A stretch of 64,000 bases of DNA, from contig JACGCK010000028.1 in assembly GCA_014925825.1 (NCBI GenBank), positions 186,001 through 250,000 on the forward strand. The letters are read 5' to 3'. The notes under the pieces are model-generated. The model searched no databases and was not told the DNA's origin. It saw only the letters and a list, made by a program, of their open reading frames with translations. The number at the start of each line of letters is the position of its first letter. Positions within the stretch are counted from its first letter, which is position 1. The translations under genes and the position numbers were made by a program. The DNA comes from Pholiota molesta. Taxonomy: Eukaryota; Basidiomycota; Agaricomycetes; Agaricales; Strophariaceae. This document shows, piece by piece, positions 1 to 10,019 of this stretch.

Positions 1-576
1 GTTATATTGTCGGCCAATTGCAATCATCTCTGCGGGAGTAAGCAAACTTGGTAGCCTTACGATGGCCTCCGCTCGGTATTCCAAAAAATACCACATCGTG
101 GACAGCTTCAGAACCGACATCAATTCCTCTTTGGATAATCCGGACGATATGTTCTTGGACGCGGTTCTAACGAATAAGTCAGCTAAAACCCTTTGTAATT
201 GTATTTGGGGCGCACTGTGGATAGATCGCTTTGAGAAAATTGCGGAAGTCGTCTGCGGTAACGGTTTGCGGGAGTACGATGGGATTTTTATCGTCGCTTC
301 CTTCGCGGCTGCCACCTTCGTTCTGTTCTCGTTGAGGAAGATTGAACATATCGGCGAACACGACTGAGTGTCGGATGAGCTGGTAACCGGGAACCCTGAA
401 CAAAGAGTTTTCGACCTGATAACGGGCTCAACTTGACGATATGTGGCCTAGGTTAGAGAGCGCACCTTGAATACTATAAAATCTCCTTGAATCCAATAAT
501 TTTCGTCTCTGGTCGGTGGGCCGTTATCTTGGCTTGATGGCGATGTTTTTTCCCTCCCAATGAGGGTGCCGTTCAT
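1..576 (-). CDS. BTB/POZ domain protein (BTB-1), 3' end outside window
   Basis: Small BTB-domain protein of the type expanded in Agaricomycetes; such domains mediate dimerisation and often adaptor binding, but no specific function is known. Three exons can be read: 576-466, 415-216 and 166 to the window edge, with introns at 416-465 and 167-215. The start is the ATG at 576, giving an N-terminus MNGTLIGREK and ending exon 1 in FIVFK. Exon 2 opens VENSLFRVPGYQLIRHSVVF, the family's BTB entry motif, and ends at KAIYPQ. Exon 3 contains LSVLKLSTMWYF-type sequence (SVLKLSTMWYFLEYRAEAI) and LTPAEMIAIGRQYN before leaving the window. Motif order and intron positions match the other BTB genes here. The C-terminus cannot be seen. 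Confidence 0.8.
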
Positions 577-2936
577 AACGAGTATCAAATATGTGGTGGG
601 GACAAATGGTTGACAGGTCAGTGCCTCTGGGAACGAAAGAGATTAAATATTTAAGGGCGGTGGGAGAGCAATCTGATAGGCGCCCAAGATGCCACGATAA
701 CGATCGTGCGCAGTCAGATGTGTCACAAACCAAATCTATTCTATTCTAGCTCGGACTGCGAATTCTTTTGTTATATGAACCAGCTCTCCATGTCTAGTAG
801 CCTGTACCGTATCAGCGTGAAGGGAATTGGGAGATTCATCAAATATGCCACCTCATCCGGTCCTCCGGTCCGCCCTCTCTTGCTCTTACCTCCCACGGAT
901 ACCCCAAGGATACCCAGTCCTACCCAGTCATCGCCGCATGTCTACCTCTAGGCCTGCATGCACACCAGCATCCTCAAGAATGCATGGTGCATCTTGTCCT
1001 TGATCATCTTATACACCTCCCAACTACCACTGGCGCTGACCACTCCGCCCCAGGATTCAGGCATTCTATGAGAAGTCGATCGTTATGCATTATCGCTGAT
1101 CGCGATAAACATGGTGCAGATGCCGAGCGATGAGATGCTGCGCGACGCTGCGACTGAAGATGTGTCGCTGCTCGTCGCGGGCAGTGCTTTGGGGTGGGTG
1201 TCCTTTCTTTGACTCTGCCCTCGACCATCGCTTCTTTGCCGTCGTTGTTGCTGTTCTGACCACCCGAAATTCGACAGGTGAGGGACTTGGGGTTCAATAC
1301 CACAAATGCCCACAGCTCGAAAGGACTCTGCCGCAGGTATCCGCCTGCGAAGACCCCTTCCCGCATCGCTGCCTTATCTATTTTAATCGTTTCCCTGTCG
1401 GCAAAGTGCTTTCTATGCATGTTTGTGTTCCAGTATCCACTAGAGCCCCTCTCGCCATCCATCGCTCACCTTCTCATTCCAAATTTTTGTTTCTCATCCT
1501 TGCTTTCTGTATCCACCATTTTTTTTCCCTTTCCTTTCTTTCTTCATTTCCTTGCTCCTGTACTTAATCCAGTTACTCCCGCACCCGCCGAGTAATGTTG
1601 TCTCGCGCATACCGGACTCAGTGCAAGACTCGAGGGCCCTTCCCCTTCGATCCTATCCTCCCCCACCCGCAGGCGCGTATGAAAGTCTTCACTATCACAA
1701 CTCGTGCGGGCATGCTGGGGCTCAACTTCAGGCTTGAAGTACACATGGCACGCACGCACAGTTTTGGTTGCTTTTGTCCCTTCTTTCCATCTTCCGGTCT
1801 TCCATCCGCCCGCCTATCTCCATTTGATCCCATTTATCCATCTGTCGATCCGTGCGTACCTTGCGTCCGCCTGGATTCGAGGCGCGTTGGCGGTGGTGGC
1901 GGCGGTGGATGTGGTACTCTGGACGACTGGCGGGCGGAGGTGCGCTGGCGATGGGATGCGTAGAGGCAGACAGCTGGCACCGGCCTCGGACTCGCGATCT
2001 GAGGGCCCGGTGCGCGTGCACTTGCTGTGTTTTTGTTCCGGTCAGCGATGTTATTTCCGCCTTTCTTATCTGTCTTCCTTCTTTTCCTTCTTTCTCTATT
2101 TCTTTCTTCGAAACCCTCCGATCTCCGCTTGCACATTGTGCTGCTCCGTAACCCGCGCGTCGTCAATGGTCATCGTCGCTGTTCATACCCCACACGTGCA
2201 TGCGAAGGGCACCACTTATAATCGCATCACTAACAGCTGATAGGTGCGGAACTTTCGACTTCGGGGATTTGCTTCATGGCTGTTTTCCATAGTTGTCCTG
2301 CACCTGCGCTTTCGCGGCACTTGTGTGGCAAAGTGTTCTGAATTTGAAGTCGTGATTGCGCGCGGGTCGCTGGATGTATGAGCATTGAAATGTTATATGG
2401 AGATATTCTTGAGTTTACTTCTTTCCTTTCTCGCGTTCCCGTTTTCTTTAGTTATGCCTTCTGATTGCGTGTTCGTTCTTCATAAGCCACCAGCTGCGTA
2501 TAGCTCCCTGCGTCTGTCTCGCAGCATCCGGTATGGTGCAATTTATCCCTTCTGTACCACCTGTTCTTTCAGGCCCTCGCACCAGAGAGCTGGGGCCGGG
2601 CTGGTCACAGATATTGCTCTTTAGTAACATACCTGATGTTGCGTGGACAATTCGGAAATGGCTGTCCATCGGCTGGTGTAATCTTTGCTTTGTATATCTG
2701 CCTCTTTTTCTCTCCCTTCCGCGTTTCCACGCCATGCAACCCAGACCCTCTACTGGATTCCCTCTGCGTGCTGTCCCGGTTGTCCGAAGGTCCTGCCCTG
2801 ACGTCTGGTTGGCCGCAGATGGTTTTGTGATACTCGGTATCGGTGGCTGGTGTTGCCGTGTGAGAGAGCGCGCGCTGTGATGGGATGTGAGATATTTGCC
2901 TTTGGATTAATTTTTTTTGTATCTTTCTTCATTCTA
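577..2936. other. Unassigned spacer, pyrimidine-rich on the plus strand
   Basis: No coding region supported. Overlapping open frames on both strands are low in complexity (runs of Ser, Pro, Phe) and carry no recognisable domain or conserved splice pattern. Long C/T-rich tracts between about 1480 and 2120 on the plus strand look like promoter, UTR or degenerate repeat sequence. Confidence 0.5.
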
Positions 2937-3086
2937 CTGTAGAATTTCGACCAAGTGCTCGATTTTTTTGGAAAAAAATTGGGTCCCAAGGGCTCAAAAA
3001 TTTTCTTTTGATTTAAGGCGAATTTTAAAAAATAGTTTTTTCTCCATTGTGACGCGTGACGCGAGCACTTGGTCGAAATTCTACAG
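2937..3086. mobile_element. Short TA-flanked MITE with 25 bp perfect terminal inverted repeats
   Basis: The left arm starts CTGTAGAATTTCGACCAAGT at 2937, and its exact reverse complement ends at 3086. The 25 bp arms match perfectly and are flanked on both sides by TA. The roughly 100 bp centre is A/T-rich and has no gene. Size, perfect TIRs and TA target duplication fit a Tc1/mariner-type miniature inverted-repeat element; the family assignment is inference. The plus-strand open frame running across it is not a gene. Confidence 0.8.
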
Positions 3087-3884
3087 TATCCCTTATGGCA
3101 CCTTCCCACCGGAGCGACGACGCACATTGACAGCCCATGGCTATTTTTCCAAATTCCTAGCTGTGTTGCCTACCCAATCTGGCCCTCACACAAGCGAGTC
3201 GGGACCTGCGTTGGTCACCGAGATCCAGCAACAATGTATGACAGTGACGTGCATCGAATTACGTTGCGACATGCGATGCTGTACGATGAACATGTTCGCC
3301 TGTTTTGTGGTGGGTGGCACACGACAATTTCGACTTGTTGTCTATATCTCTTTTCTCCTTTTTATTTTCTTGGTCATGTCCTTGTTATCGCCTTGCGACG
3401 CAGTCTGCTCGAGCTTTCTTCTGGTGGCAGTCCTTTCCATCCGGGCTCCTTACCCGATGCCAAGCTGGTTCCAGATGCTGGTAGATGCCCGGTCGTAAAT
3501 TAGCGTCACTGGTTGTTAATAGGATCCAGAGCAAGAAAGATTTACGTTGGTTTTATTTTATTTTTTTGTGTATTCTTTCTATCCGCATTTCTGATTTTAA
3601 ACCCTACGCGACCATTCTAAATCTCATGTCCCCGTCCCACCAGAGCGACGACGCACACTAAGACTTGGGGAGCGGAAATAGTATAGACGCATTTCATGCT
3701 GATTATTATTGGAAGGGAAGAGGCTTGATACAATATCCAGTAGTTATATTACGATATAGATCCTAGCCGTACCACCCAAGTATGACAAGAGCCGCATCCC
3801 GTTCTACTATAAAAAGCAATCGATTGCAATTACTTATCTGATGATAAGCTAACTTGGCTTGAGTTCACCAAGTGTGGATGGAGG
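3087..3884. other. Unassigned spacer
   Basis: No gene recognised. A short segment around 3108-3130 (CCACCGGAGCGACGACGCAC) recurs with small changes at about 3640-3660, so this stretch contains a local duplication. Confidence 0.4.
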
Positions 3885-3955
3885 ATGATATGGGAGATGA
3901 TCAATGTGACAAATAATCTAGCATTAAATATATTATCAAGAGAAAATAATATGTC

Positions 3956-4350
3956 ACGAAAACCCAATGCGGGTGTTCGTGTTGTGCCTGGGACTTTCGC
4001 GGGCTTTGCGAAATTCGAAAATTTGGAGCTTTGAACCGAGCCCGTAGACCGACCGATTTGGCGGAGGGCGCGTGTTCGAAAAGACATCCGCATTGGACCG
4101 GGCCGGGTCGATGATCCGGCGCGCGGGTGATCCAAAAATATATTCGGCATTCCAAATTCGGATTTCGAAAATGAAAGCCAAAAGCCCGAGAAAGTCCTGA
4201 GCGTCTGGACGAGCTGATTTGTGGCATGTGTATGCCGAGAACAAACCTGCTATACCAACCAGAGTGAAACTCACAACTGGTAGGTTGGACGAGGCATACA
4301 TAAGCCGAGTCCAGGCTGGCACCCAACCCGAGTAGAGCTCTGGTTGGAAT
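3956..4350 (-). repeat. 3' non-coding repeat block of Ngaro-1 (B-type)
   Basis: Shares ordered stretches with the 370 bp direct repeats of Ngaro-2: TTGTGCCTGGG, TTTCGCGGGCTT, GAACCGGGCCGG-like sequence, the 'agaaagcccgag' segment and CAGAGTGAAACTCACAAC. A second copy, as expected for split direct repeats, is not seen next to it. Confidence 0.7.
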
Positions 4351-4481
4351 ATATGTTTCAACTTTTCAATATCATAAGGTGTAATGTTCAACGTCACAAT
4401 CATCATTCAGCCAAATAATAGAACAGTACAAATGCAAGCAGAATAAGTATAAAATAACAGGTCCGAATGATGAATTCTAAA

Positions 4482-6123
4482 TTAAGCGTCCGTCAAACCA
4501 TCTAATAAGGAACGAGATATGTTATGATCAATACGGAAACGTTCGAAGATACCAGCCAATTCATCAACATGGATTTTTTTATAAGCCTTTGAGGTGCTCA
4601 TAGGTAGGATCTCCTCCATGCGGCGCCAGTACAACAAGAAGGACAAGGAATTCCACCCGCCTGTAGCAGCAACGACCTCAGGAGGAACGCCAGCCAGTAG
4701 CAATTCGACAGCGCCTCCGATGCGGAAACTATGGCCGGAGACGTGGGCCAACGATGCCGATTTCCAGATGGAAGTGACAAAGTTTATAAAGACGTGTTTG
4801 ATCATGTTGCGATGGGCTCCGGATGGCAAACGATAGGCGAAGAGTGCGGCGGAGGATGGGATATCCGCGTTGACGTCCAGATGGTTGCGCAGAGCCCGAC
4901 AAGGGCATAACATGTCATTGCGACCAGTCAGGATGACCGTGGCACCTTCCTCTTTTGTGGTTTTGGTCCATGGGATACGAAAATGCGCCGAGTGTGTACC
5001 ATCGCGCAGTATACGGAATGAAACCCTGGATAAAAGATAAGTAATCAATAGTGTAATCGAATAAAATCGCGTACGAAGATGACCGAAGGACGTGATAAGA
5101 TGCGTCAAATGATGCCTCAACAGATACTGTTGTCTCGCCGAGGCGTCGGCAGCCCCAAAAGGTGCAAAGCGCGATAGCCCACACGGTGGCATGGAATGGA
5201 TCAGATAATGAGATGGCGCCGCGTAAGCATGCGAGATGTTCTATGGATATAGGCGCATGAAGGGGGCGCTTGTGCTTGGCGCCCTCCTTGTTGGCAGCCT
5301 TACGCGCAAGATCCACCCAGGGATCATCCTCGCCATACCAAGGTGCGTGGTTGATGATATGCCAGCTCCAGATGCCGGAGAGCCAGCTTTTGATGACGCC
5401 CCTGATCTGCAAGCCCTTGTGTTCAGCGACGAAAGCGCAGATAAGCGCGTAAGATGCGGGCATGTGATCGGCCTCGGGTATAGAGTATTTGTCGTAAAAT
5501 TGGGTCCACCGGAGAATGCCAGCGGCGTATGACGATTTGGTCTGGGGTGCGAGAGCGCCGCGCAAACTCATAAGAACGGGATTGACAAGAACTTCGGGGA
5601 TGATGGTATTGAGGTGTGAACGATGTTGAATGCCGAAGGGGGTGTCCCAAGAAAACAAACGATCCGTCGCCGCGACGTGAGGCCGAAGGGGGCTTGCGAC
5701 GATCTCGCAACCAGCTCTAGGCTTCCGAGGCTTGACGACGCGTGGCGCCGCGGCGGCGGGAGGATAATTTGTGAAAATTGCAGGATGGGATGAGATGGCG
5801 ATGAGTTGGGAAGATGGCGGCGCGGAAACGTTGTCACTTGAAGTAGAAGAAGCAGTCCATGGTGGTACATTGGGATTTTGGGAAGAAGAGGATGGAGAAT
5901 GTTCTGTATTGTACAAAGGAATATAAAAAGAAGAAACTGAAGTATGGTCATGATGAGAAATAGGAACAGAATTGAGACTATGTGCTATAGGAACGATATC
6001 TGCAAAAGGATTGACGTTGAAAATATGAGAAGACGGGGGGCGCGGAGAAGGCAAGGTGCCTCCACCCACGTCTCTCTCGACAGCACAAGCTGCCAAAAAA
6101 ATGAAAGGATTTAGACTACTCAT
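4482..6123 (-). CDS. Ngaro-1 tyrosine recombinase
   Basis: Tyrosine recombinase that would integrate the circular DNA copy of the element by strand exchange. The ATG at 6123 overlaps the stop of the RT frame (ATGAGTAG). Exon 1 is 6123-5075; a 49 nt intron (5074-5026, GTACGC...CCAG) joins it to exon 2, 5025-4482. Visible catalytic features are the first arginine box FWGCRRLGE near the end of exon 1, then H-x-x-R in GHSFRIGG and the C-terminal Tyr in FLLYWRR. The N-terminal ~150 residues are Ser/Pro-rich and poorly conserved. The same intron position occurs in Ngaro-2. The frame is open after splicing, so this ORF may still be intact. Confidence 0.85.
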
Positions 6124-8460
6124 AAATAAAACAGTTGCGAAGCTCCTCTGGGAGCGTAAAAGGTATGGAAATATGGCCATCCAGTGACCCTGATTCTCCG
6201 CGCGAGATAGGGTCAGCCGGATTATCGGCCGAGGCGACGTACACAAATTCTGGAGTAATGAACAGAGGGAGAAGCACGGAGTACGTGCGTCTGACAGAAA
6301 GGTTGATGTGATGGTTACGGCTGCGACCCTTATCAAGGGTGCCGATTGTGCCATTGTTGTCAGAGTGGATGGTCAATCTGATATCTCGGAATCCTCGAGC
6401 CTCCAAAAGATAAACCAGCAGTTCTATTGCGACCGTTTCAAGCCAGCAAATGTCCCTGCCAGGGATTTTCCAGGAAGGACGAAGGCGGAAAGCAGCCCAT
6501 TCGTTGCCCATGATGATACCAATGCCCCAGGACGTCGAAGCGTCCACGAACAATCCTAGATCGATGGCGATGCCTTGCGGATGCAACTGCCTTGAGACGC
6601 CGGTGACGGAGAGGATGGCTGACCACCAATTGAGGTCTGTGATAACAGATGGTGGCGGGAAACGGACGGCATGTTCATTATTCGAAGGGAATACCGAAGC
6701 GAAATTGGATAGAGAGGCGAGGTGGGAGCGGCCCTCGAAGTATACGAAGGATATATGGCATAATGACCCATGGATTTTCTGAATATCGAGTAGATGGCAT
6801 GGATGACCTTCGAACCTGTCGACGAATTGGCGAACACATTCGGAGAATTTGAATCGTTTCTCGTCGGTAAGGCTGACGAGTTTGTTGGGAAGATCCCACT
6901 GAAAACCGATGAATGTGGTGACGAATTTGAAGGAGTCGTCTCCCTTCTCCTCGTGCCAAGGAATATCCAGGGGGGCGATACGACGAAGCATTTCAGCTCT
7001 GTCATAATCATAACTTTATAAGCATAGTCTCCATCGATGAAAGTGCCGGTGGGAGAAGGAAATCGAAATGCGTTGAGGTCGTCCTCGTATTTGGGCACAG
7101 GTGCGACACCCTCAGCCGCCCATACATGAATAGCGGCGTTCGCAGGCATGCTCGAGTTGCTGCTCGCGCAAGCGGCGCCGAAGGGATGAGCATGGTCGAT
7201 AAAGAATTCGCGTGGCAAACCCTGCACGACGAGCCAGGGCTTGTGGGATGGATGTACAGGGCATGTTCTATGGAACTTCGCGATGTCGAGAGTGCATACT
7301 TGGGCGCCCGGGGGCACGTGAGCAATCTGATAAAGATGGTATGAAATGAGTATGGGATCTGATGTGAATGATAAAGATAATATGTGGAAGATATGGATAG
7401 TATAAGATAGGATAAAGGGGTGATCTCGATAGTATAAGATAGAATAGAATGCATGGTATCGTGATAACGTGAATATTTCACGGGATAGATACGAGCGCTC
7501 GAATATCAAGCGCCCGGCGGGTAACGCAGATGCGCAAATACCCAAAATAGATAGATGAAGAAAACCGGACTCTCGCACTAAATGCAAAGAGTTGGTGTAA
7601 AGGTGTATGGGATCGAAAGTGGAGGGAAATTTTTGAAGATGTGGAACAAAACTCACGATATCTGCCACCATCGACGCGGTGTCGAATCTGGTAGGAAATT
7701 CCTCCTTTTTGATGTATGAGTTCACGGAATCGTGGTATTTTGTACCCTTGGAAAGGTGGCGGCATATTCGAATCTTGTCTGGTGTGTCGCCGGGCTGGGG
7801 TTGGATGACGGCTATGATGGGGGATGCATAGAATGGGCCGCGAAGAGTGGATTCCACCTCTTCGCGGGTGTATGGGCCTGACATGCGACCAGAAGCGACC
7901 TCCTTGCGGAGGTAGTCCTGGATTGCGTCAGTATGCTCGAAAAAGGAAGGATTATGTGGCAGGATAATGGTACTCGTAATTTTGGGCATGCGCCCTAAAG
8001 GGAAGCCGTGCAAAAGATTATCTATAAGGAGAGGATAAGACGATGAAAGGTTATGCTTGACTAAAAATGATTCGAAAGCGGAAGTGTTATATGGATGAAT
8101 TACTCGAGAGAAAATTTCTTCGTTAATGTGCAGTAAAGGATCAAATAATGGTCTATGGATAATTGATGAAGAAAAATCAGTATAAGTAAGAAAAGGAGGG
8201 AATAAAAAATTAGAAAGCTCATCAGAGCTCGGAAGGACGGGAACGGCAGATCCAGGCGAAAGCGAAGTGGACCTTGCCGCAGAAAGAGCAAATATGTGCT
8301 TGTTCGTCCTTCGAATGAGAGCAGGATGCTCGATCTCCTTTGATGTTGAAGGGAATGCAAATTTCTTTATTATCTGGTCCGCGCAGGATTCGATCGGATG
8401 CGTATTTGCAGAAGGTCGGTTTTCCGTCAGCGGATTTTTGTGGAGTGGAATCGTTGGCAT
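6116..8460 (-). pseudogene. Ngaro-1 reverse transcriptase-RNase H, frameshifted
   Basis: Contains the RT core (PHNPSFF...YTREEVESTLRGPFYASPI, then LDIAKFHRTCPVHPSHKPWLV) and the active site KYEDD. RNase H follows, with its acidic residues in LGLFVDASTSWGIG, WLETVAIELL, IHSDNNGTIG and SADNPADPISRG. A GT-AG intron of 330 nt (7656-7327) interrupts the RT between ...MVADI and IAHVPPGA; it has no in-frame stop. Just after FIDGDYAY, about position 7010, there are 8 extra bases relative to Ngaro-2, which shifts the frame between RT and RNase H. The start is uncertain: the ATG at 8460 is possible and would overlap the end of ORF1 by about 240 nt in another frame. The stop TAG lies at 6116-6118. Confidence 0.85.
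7327..7656 (-). other. In-frame spliceosomal intron inside the Ngaro-1 RT
   Basis: Donor GTGAGT follows GCAGATATC at 7656; the acceptor ...TTTATCAG ends at 7327 just before ATTGCTCACGTG. The length, 330 nt, is divisible by three, and the stretch is free of stop codons in the RT frame. Translated, it gives an unconserved Tyr/Leu/Ser-rich insert, whereas splicing joins the conserved RT blocks directly. The interior carries short repeats of TATCTTATACTATC. Confidence 0.7.
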
Positions 8461-8745
8461 GGAAAATGACGGTGTGCCCTCTCCGGCCGCATAGGATGCA
8501 GCAAGCAGAGAGGGCGGACTTCGTGCTGCTGGGCGGAAAGGACGACGAGGATGTGGGGGGGGGTTGGGAAGAGGTGAATGAGTTCCCAGGGCGCGAAAAG
8601 CGTCCATTACTACCGCCGCTGCGCGGTGGGAATTGTGCCTGGCCCGAAGATTTGGACATAGCTTGTATGGCAGCCTGGGTCCGGGTCCAGATAGCATGTT
8701 CTGATTTCGCGATCAGGTAACGCTCGGCATAATGTGCCGCGCTGT
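8222..8745 (-). pseudogene. Ngaro-1 ORF1 (gag-like), 3' part
   Basis: Continuation of the gag-like ORF1 on the far side of the nested LTR element. It starts at the 5 bp target duplication (8741-8745) and ends at the TGA at 8222-8224. It encodes a basic Gly/Ser/Arg stretch (SGGSNGRFSRPG) and two Cys/His clusters, CILCGRRGHTVIFH and CSFCGKVHFAFAWIC, resembling nucleic-acid-binding zinc knuckles. The last part overlaps the start of the RT frame in a different reading frame, as is common for Gag/Pol arrangements. Confidence 0.75.
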
Positions 8746-9170
8746 TGTGACGACTGGATACTTAGGTACTTGTACAGAGGACTGTAGATCACATGGTAGT
8801 CACATGATAGTCACATGTCCTGTAGTTGAGGTTGCCACCATGCAGCCTCTCTCCTTATGATATAACCTTTGACCTGAACCACAACACCTTCGTAGAGGAT
8901 CTACAACCCTGCTAGCCATGACCAGCTGTCTCGCTCCCTGACTTGGGTGATAGGACCCCCGCCCTGGGTAACACGGCCCCAGTCATGGGTTACCTGACCC
9001 CCGTCAAGGGTAACATGTCGGCATAGGCGGCTGCCTTACAGCGCACTTGGTTCGGGCTGAGCATCCATATACTGCTTCCCTAGGATAGGGTTACATCCAT
9101 ATCTCATCCCTCGTCTTCTACCCTCTCCGAAGTCCCCTCGAGCGCTCTGATGCAGACCCTAGGCATCACA
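8746..9170 (+). repeat. 5' LTR of the nested retrotransposon
   Basis: 425 bp, TGTGACGA...GGCATCACA. Identical line by line to the copy at 14266-14690. A TATA-like TATGATATAACC lies about 110 bp in, a possible promoter element. Confidence 0.95.
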
Positions 9171-9171
9171 A

Positions 9172-9184
9172 TGGTAAGGGCACC
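9172..9184 (+). promoter_or_regulatory. Possible primer-binding site
   Basis: TGGTAAGGGCACC begins one base after the 5' LTR, where a tRNA primer-binding site (complement of ...CCA) is expected. The matching tRNA was not identified. Confidence 0.4.
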
Positions 9185-9218
9185 GTGGACTTCACCTAGA
9201 GGGTCTCTGACCTGGGAT

Positions 9219-9910
9219 TCCTCCCTTCTCCCCTTGGATCTGGGTTGGGTTGACTGTCTCTGATGGTCCCTACTCAGGTCTGAGGTTCCTCTCTGATCCA
9301 GGTTGGGTTGACTCTCCTGCTAGCTGGCATGGTGTAGTCCCTACTTGGGTTGGATTCTACATCCTCCCTTCTCCCCTTGGATCTGGGTTGGGTTGACTGT
9401 CTGAGGTCTCTGATGGTCCCTACTCATGTCTGAGGTTCCTCTCTGATCCAGGTTGGGTTGACTCTCCTGCTAGCTGGCATGGTGTAGTCCCTACTTGGGT
9501 TGGATTCTACATCCTCCCTTCTCCCCTTGGATCTGGGTTGGGTTGACTGTCTCTGATGGTCCCTACTCATGTCTGAGGTTCCTCTCTGATCCAGGTTGGG
9601 TTGACTCTCCTGCTAGCTGGCATGGAGTAGTCCCTACTTGGGTTGGATTCTACATCCTCCCTTCTCCCCTTGGATCTGGGTTGGGTTGACTGTCTGTGAT
9701 AGTCCCTACTCATCTCTGAGGTTCCTCTCTGATCCAGGTTGGGTTGACTCTCCTGCCAGCTGGCTTGGATATGTCCCTACTTGGGTTGGATTCTACATCC
9801 TCCCTTCTCCCCTTGGATCTGGGTTGGGTTGACTGTCTCTGATAGTCCCTACTCATCTCTGAGGTTCCTCTCTGATCCAGGTTGGGTTGACTCTCCTGCC
9901 AGCTGGTTTG
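9219..9910 (+). repeat. Tandem repeat of about 143-152 bp, around five copies
   Basis: Units built on TCCTCCCTTCTCCCCTTGGA, TGGGTTGGGTTGACTGTCTC and CTCTGATCCAGGTTGGGTTG recur with starts near 9344, 9496, 9639 and 9782, plus partial first and last copies. The 143 bp spacing between the later copies means the open frames across them (for example 9495-9832) are periodic artefacts. Confidence 0.9.
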
Positions 9911-10019
9911 GAATCTTGGATATGTCCCTACTTGCATTGGCCCCAAAACCCTTTTATGCTCTCCCTTCACCTTTTTGCTATGCCCTTCACCCCTTTCCAC
10001 CTTCCCTCTGGTCCTAGGA

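Noticed and set aside
1004..2240. Overlapping open frames on both strands near 1-2.2 kb
   Set aside because: Low-complexity translations in every frame of a pyrimidine-rich tract, with no conserved motif.
2917..3498. Plus-strand open frame of 193 codons
   Set aside because: It starts in and runs across the MITE inverted repeats and has no domain.
8460..8697. First 79 codons of the long RT open frame as the true RT start
   Set aside because: This stretch is the ORF1 sequence read in another frame; conserved RT sequence begins further downstream, so the ATG at 8460 or a later site is more likely.
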